64,000 nucleotides of DNA from Inia geoffrensis (Eukaryota > Chordata > Mammalia > Artiodactyla > Iniidae), in NCBI GenBank assembly GCA_036417435.1, contig CM070912.1:23362055-23426054 (forward strand), read 5' to 3'. A model generated the notes under the pieces. That model made no database searches and was not told the origin of the DNA. It saw only the letters and a list, made by a program, of their open reading frames with translations. Shown here piece after piece: positions 59,341-64,000 of this stretch. The position numbers and the translations under genes are program-made. Positions within the stretch are counted from its first letter, which is position 1; every line of letters begins with the position of its first letter.

Positions 59341-61479
59341 TCTGCAGGACACTGCGCCCACCTCCGTGCACTGGGGAATTTAGGCACTTACCGTACTCAC
59401 CTCCCAGGACTAACAACCTGGGTCTCTAAGGGCTGCCCTAGATCCAAATGGGACAGCTTTCGACTGGAACTAAACTAACTGGAGAAATCGGGGTCAGCAT
59501 TTCACCCCACTTGGCGAAGCCGTACGTTTCTGTGAAGGTGGATGTCCGTTTCCACTACAGAACTTCCGTGCTCTAGTCTAGTTTTCTCTGATATAAAAAA
59601 AAAAAAAAAATTACAGGATATTTTACTAAACGGTTGCCATAGTAAGCATGTGTCACACCCTGTGCTGAGCACTTTGAGTTCACTCTTCATTTATTCCCCA
59701 CTGCAAACCTCTGAAATTACGGCAACCGGAATTTGACCTGACTCCAGACCTGACTACTAGTTTAACAGGGGAGATCTAACGGGGGTGACTGTTGGTTAAC
59801 AGTTGGTTAATCACAAGGCATCTGATCCTCACTTTTTTCCCTTTTTCTTTGAAGTGTCTTTTCTGACAGGAGGAAGTCAGAAAACCACATTCTCAAAAAT
59901 CTCCTCAGGAAAAGGCAATATAGAACATACCTTAACCCTCTAACGGAATACGTAGTTTATTTGGCACGCCGAATCCTAGTTTCTTCAGCTGTGAAGTTAG
60001 GATAATTCTGACTGAGGTGAAGGGAGATGACTATCAAATGCCCGGCACATGGTCAGCAGTAGTTGGACCAGTACATCACTCACTTGGCAGAGGCTGAAAA
60101 ATCACATTGTAACTTCTGTGACCTTCCTGTTTTCAGAGCTTTTCTTTCCAGGGCCACAGACGATGCAGTGTATCATAAAGCAGGGCTTCTCCCGTTTGAA
60201 TTGCACAGACTCACCCGGGGTCTTAAAGGCAGGTTCTGATTCAGCTCTGGGGCAGGGCCTGGGCTTCTGCATTTCTAACAAGTCCCTGGGTGGCACTGCT
60301 GCTGGTCTCTGGATGCAGAAGGGGCTGTGATCGTTGTGGGTGGTAAAGGTGGGAGAGGGGCATAGAACACAAGCAGCGGCAGAGCAACAGCGTGCGCTCC
60401 TCAGCACATTCAGGCACACCCACTGATTCTGAACTCTTTAATAATGTCAGGCGTGTTACACAGATAACGGAGGTAATCCTGAAACAGGCTGTTATAAGTT
60501 ATGTAAAGTGTGAAAGGGGATTATTCCCACCGTAGGCTGAGAAGCAAAACCATGCTTCTGGTGGCAACTTTGTCAACCACCTCAAGAAACTGCGTTGAGA
60601 GCCATAGAGAAACTGACCAAAAGGGAACAGATTAAATAAATAAGTGAAAAGGTAATATTTTACTGTCAAGTACAATTTTGGTTAGACATGGTATTTGTTC
60701 TCAGAGCTGTCCTTTAGAACCTAACCAATGTGACTCCACTGCACCATACCCCAATCTGATTTGCTGCATTCCATGACTGAAAGTCTGTTTTTTAAAATTT
60801 TTATAACCTACATGTATGCCCACTATGGTCTGTTAGAGATAGCATTCCAACTTCACTTGCTTATTTTTTTTTTTATAACTATTACTCTTCATTTGGGGGT
60901 AGGAGGGGGATTGTGTGTGGTTGTTCATGGGACAGTGACACCTGACAGAAAAAGAAGATCTTCATCTCCAGAATGGGTCCTTGTTTTCAGCTCAGTATGA
61001 GTAATAAAGAGTTCCCAGTCAATGTACATAATAAACAAGAGCAAAGGGTGGCCACTGGAAAAGGGAGAGGCTGTTCTCACACTGCCTTGTAGATTATCAA
61101 ATGTAGTATCTCCTCGATAAGAGGTAAAAATGAGGACCATTGGACTATGCTGACGTTAGATGATCAGGCAGCAGCAGTGGTTGGATTCTTAACACTGTGC
61201 AAGTTAGCAGCTTGGTGTGAGCTTCAACTTTAGCATTCTCTCCCATTCGATCCGGCTACAACATTTTCAGCTCCAGTGAACTTTTGCCCTCTGAAAAGTC
61301 CAACTCATGCAAAATCAAATGCCGGGGAGCTAATGTTACAGGTTACATATTAAATAGTGGGATATACCTTTCATGGGTCTTGTAATTGTAAAAAAATTAT
61401 CATATTACAGTATTAATGTCTTGGCCACATACTTTTCAAAAGTCCTTTCTTTGGTAAATAAAAAAGATCAAATGAGATT
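59341..61479. other. Intergenic spacer between the two minus-strand genes
   Basis: About 2.1 kb between the CpG island and the polyadenylation signal of the upstream gene. A MER5A-like fragment (60.18-60.31 kb) is the only named item; no exon, promoter or RNA gene was seen. Confidence 0.65.
60175..60310 (+). mobile_element. MER5A-like hAT fragment
   Basis: CAGGTTCTGATTCAGCTCTG and TGGGCTTCTGCATTTCTAAC are family landmarks. Confidence 0.6.
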
Positions 61480-63391
61480 TCTTTTAAGATGAAAAGTTTA
61501 TTTTGCCTTTTGCCTAGAAGCAAAACTAGTGAAAATTAAAATATAAAAATAAATATAATTTACATTCATGGACATTCCACTCAAAGAAAAAATAACAAAA
61601 ATAATATATATAAATAAAAATCCATTAAAAACACAAAACAATGTCTGGCACTTTTATGAGAAACAGCTGTGAACATTAAAAAATTTGTAAAACACACAAG
61701 CTTTTATCCTTAAAAAAAACACTCAAGCTTTGCATCCTTAATCTAAAACTAGTTTTATCTCTGAAACATACTATTTGTTGTAGCCAATTTGCATTACTGT
61801 ACACAAAACTTTTAGCATCTATCTTTCATACTGGAAAGACCCACAAGATCTGAATAAGCTGTATCCTGAGTTTTCAGAATGATAAAGCACAATTTATCAT
61901 ATTAAGATAATTTTGATACATTTTGCCCACAAATATAAATTGGTAACTCAGACATTTTTGACTGTGTTCTATTTCTAATTTTCTGATTCACTCATTAAAT
62001 AAATGATACATCTCAATAAAGAAAATCAAGTTTACACCCAGAGTAGATTACTATTTTCTGTCTACAGCTAGATGTAAAAGTTAAATTTTAAATGGAACGG
62101 AAAATCGAAGAAAACAATCTTTATCTCGACATTCTTAAGAGAATATTAAGAATATATATAGTCTGCATTTTCAAAATACCAGTATCTTTTTAAAATTTAA
62201 GTTAGAGAGATTAAATGTACACATAAATGTTCCCAATTTTATGTGAGAAGCACAAAGCCCTTTTGGAGATGGCATGATAAATTAACAGTGACATCCTTTT
62301 TCATAAAATTATGTTCCCTTGGTAACACTTTTTGGTTTATATTTTAAATGATTATGTAAGTGATGAAAAACCTTAAACAGTGCGTCTCATGTAATGCAGA
62401 CTTTCAGCTAGACAGTATTATTATCCCATTTGAAAATCTGAATTTATCATATTGTATAGCCCTTTATTCTCCCCTAAATCCAGCATGCTAAAAAAAGTAG
62501 ACTATGAAGAAATAAACAAACTAAATAGAAAATGTAACTGCATGCAACACGTTATTCTATTTTAAAGAAATAGATGTAATAATGCATTCATTCCTAAGCA
62601 CTACTACATTTAAGAACATTGTGCTATCTTCCCCAAATTTGTTATACCCTCCACAGAAAGATTTTATAATTTAATAGAAATGTTTCTAATAGTACTAGGG
62701 TAACATACATTATTAACATACATTAAGCCTAACATTTCTGTGAGACAACTAGTTGCTGAGAGGAATGTGTACCTGTGACCAAAATGGTGATGCCCAGCTA
62801 CTCCTGTGGTGAATTTTAGGTGGACCACAATCAACAGGTAAGTATTCTATCCTATGTGGTTACACCGTAAGTCCAAGAATATGAGAGATTAATCAGTTTT
62901 CAAAGTTACAAAACCGGGGAAAAACATTCTTCTGCAATAATTTCCCCTCAAACAGAACAGTATCTAGTTTATCAAATTCAGCAATCAGTGTGCAGAGATT
63001 AATGAAATTTATATTTCAGAACTTATTTATAAGTTATCACACCTTTTCAATATTTTATAGAAATAAACACAAATGTCCTTTAAGTTTAGAAAAAGGTTCT
63101 CGGCGGACACCTGAGTAATAAAACAAACTTATGTTTGTGCAGGTTAAGGACAGAAATGAGCCAATTACTAAACACTAATTTGTCTTCACCCGAAACTGAT
63201 ATTAAGAGGAAAATTTGGTGGGGTGGATGGGATTAGCCAGACTGACCAAAATATCCAGATGATTTTTCAGCCCTTTGACATCACTTTGCCTGTGTAAACA
63301 GGGTCCAGAGTTAAATAAAAAGTCGTGAGCAGGGAAAATAATATGGATCCTAACCCTTCCCCCCTTTTTTATCCTAATGAATGTTGTCTTC
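61480..63391 (-). other. CCP110: Long AT-rich 3'UTR of the upstream neighbour (probably CCP110)
   Basis: About 1.9 kb with no recognisable interspersed repeat in most of its length, high A+T and many short U-rich tracts, between the last exon and an AATAAA on the minus strand. The lack of repeats, unusual for this window, fits a constrained transcribed UTR. The limits are inferred. Confidence 0.5.
61497..61502 (-). terminator. Polyadenylation signal AATAAA
   Basis: A canonical AATAAA reads on the minus strand, so cleavage would fall about 10-30 bases further left, near 61470-61487. It is the natural end for the transcript entering at 63444. Other AATAAA-like words occur in this AT-rich UTR, so upstream alternatives are possible. 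Confidence 0.5.
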
Positions 63392-63444
63392 TTAAGTTGT
63401 CGCAACATTTGGCTGCTTTCTTTGGATTTTTCCTGCATATACTC
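63392..63444 (-). CDS. CCP110: Last coding exon of the upstream neighbour, probably CCP110
   Basis: In mammals the gene upstream of VPS35L on the same strand is CCP110, the centriolar cap protein CP110 that restrains ciliogenesis. A clear acceptor (TTTTTAG, ending at 63445) opens an exon that runs into an AT-rich region ending in a polyadenylation signal. Three frames are possible because the preceding exon is outside the window. One reads VYAGKIQRKQPNVATT with a stop at 63392-63394, and I favour it for its compact basic tail. Another reads SICRKNPKKAAKCC and stops at 63369. The third stays open to 63205 but looks like translated UTR. The gene name rests on synteny and the choice of frame is a judgement. 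Confidence 0.55.
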
Positions 63445-63489
63445 CTAAAAATAGAGCAAAACTATTATTATTTCTCAATGTTAGTTTTT

Positions 63490-63740
63490 CTGTAATGATA
63501 CCATTTAATGAGTGCTCACTATGTACCAAACACTGAGCTAAGCAAAACACATTATTATATTTAATCCTTATGTAAAATAATCACGAGGTCAAAATTGTTA
63601 CTACTATTTTAACAATAATAAAACTGAGACATAGGAGAGTAAGTCACCTGTATAAGTAACAGGGCTAGAAGCAGAAACTCTGAGAACCCAATTCTACCTG
63701 ATTCATTGTTTTACTTTAACCATTTTGCATTACTACCTCC
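63490..63740 (+). mobile_element. MIR SINE fragment in the upstream gene's last intron
   Basis: GAGTGCTCACTATGTACC, AACACTGAGCTAAGC and the later CACCTGTATAAGTAACAGGG follow MIR order. Confidence 0.6.
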
Positions 63741-64000
63741 TATTCTGCTTTAATTAGCAATTTCTGAATTTCACTATAAACTCTTAAGTCAAGCACAAGA
63801 CATCAAATGAATGTTTTAAAACATATATGAGATCAGAGACTGCAATTTAGTTTCTAAAAACTATAAACAACTTTAATTGCTTTGCAGCAAACTTTAACGC
63901 CTTAGAATTGTACTTCAGTCTAAGAATATGATAGTCTATCAACATAAAAATGAGTTTTCTATAAAATGCTTAATAAAAGGTTTGTCCTCCATGTAGGTCA

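Noticed and set aside
63202..63438. 78-codon frame beginning MQEKSKESSQMLRQ
   Set aside because: Its methionine lies just inside the terminal exon and its later part resembles AT-rich UTR; the shorter frames fit a gene C-terminus better.
1..64000. CRISPR arrays, operons, phage or bacterial systems
   Set aside because: No spaced direct repeats or gene clusters; all signals are mammalian nuclear.

Overview
This is vertebrate nuclear DNA, almost certainly from a cetacean. The gene structure is mammalian, with small exons in long introns, GT-AG splice sites, a CpG-island promoter, and MIR, L2, hAT and Tigger fossils. About 13 tRNA-derived SINEs of the CHR type are present, both the short ruminant-like form and the longer GC-rich form typical of whales and dolphins. 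No BovB or Bov-A dimer was seen, which argues against a ruminant. All repeat and gene names come from recognition by eye, not from a database search.

Layout: the window is dominated by the 5' part of one gene on the minus strand, VPS35L (formerly C16orf62), the Retriever/Commander subunit. Fourteen coding exons were placed from the start codon at 58930 down to 5691. Their splice phases join without a break into codons 1-408 of a protein of roughly 960 residues. The remaining exons must lie beyond the left edge. The promoter is a CpG island at about 58.5-59.3 kb with repeated YY1-like motifs. To its right, about 2.3 kb of intergenic DNA separates it from the 3' end of the next gene upstream on the same strand. 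That end consists of a terminal exon at 63444 and a roughly 1.9 kb 3'UTR ending at an AATAAA near 61.5 kb. By position it is probably CCP110.

The introns are mostly mobile-element DNA. Intron 9 holds a full-length L1 (about 16383-22208) with both ORFs open and a matching 15-bp target-site duplication, and an RPS27A (ubiquitin-S27a) processed pseudogene inserted into an older MIR. Intron 3 holds a run of four CHR SINEs, two of them tandem inside one target-site duplication. Introns 1, 2 and 4 hold LTR elements. Intron 14 holds an internally deleted Tigger element.

The most notable observation is that intron 10 (11638-12573) carries the complete signature of a minor-spliceosome (U12-type) intron: a GTATCCTTT donor and a TTCCTTAAC branch site close to the acceptor. 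A young-looking CHR SINE sits inside that intron. There is no sign of a prokaryotic-style system, CRISPR array, operon or novel protein-coding locus; most long open frames are SINE, L1 or low-complexity shadows.
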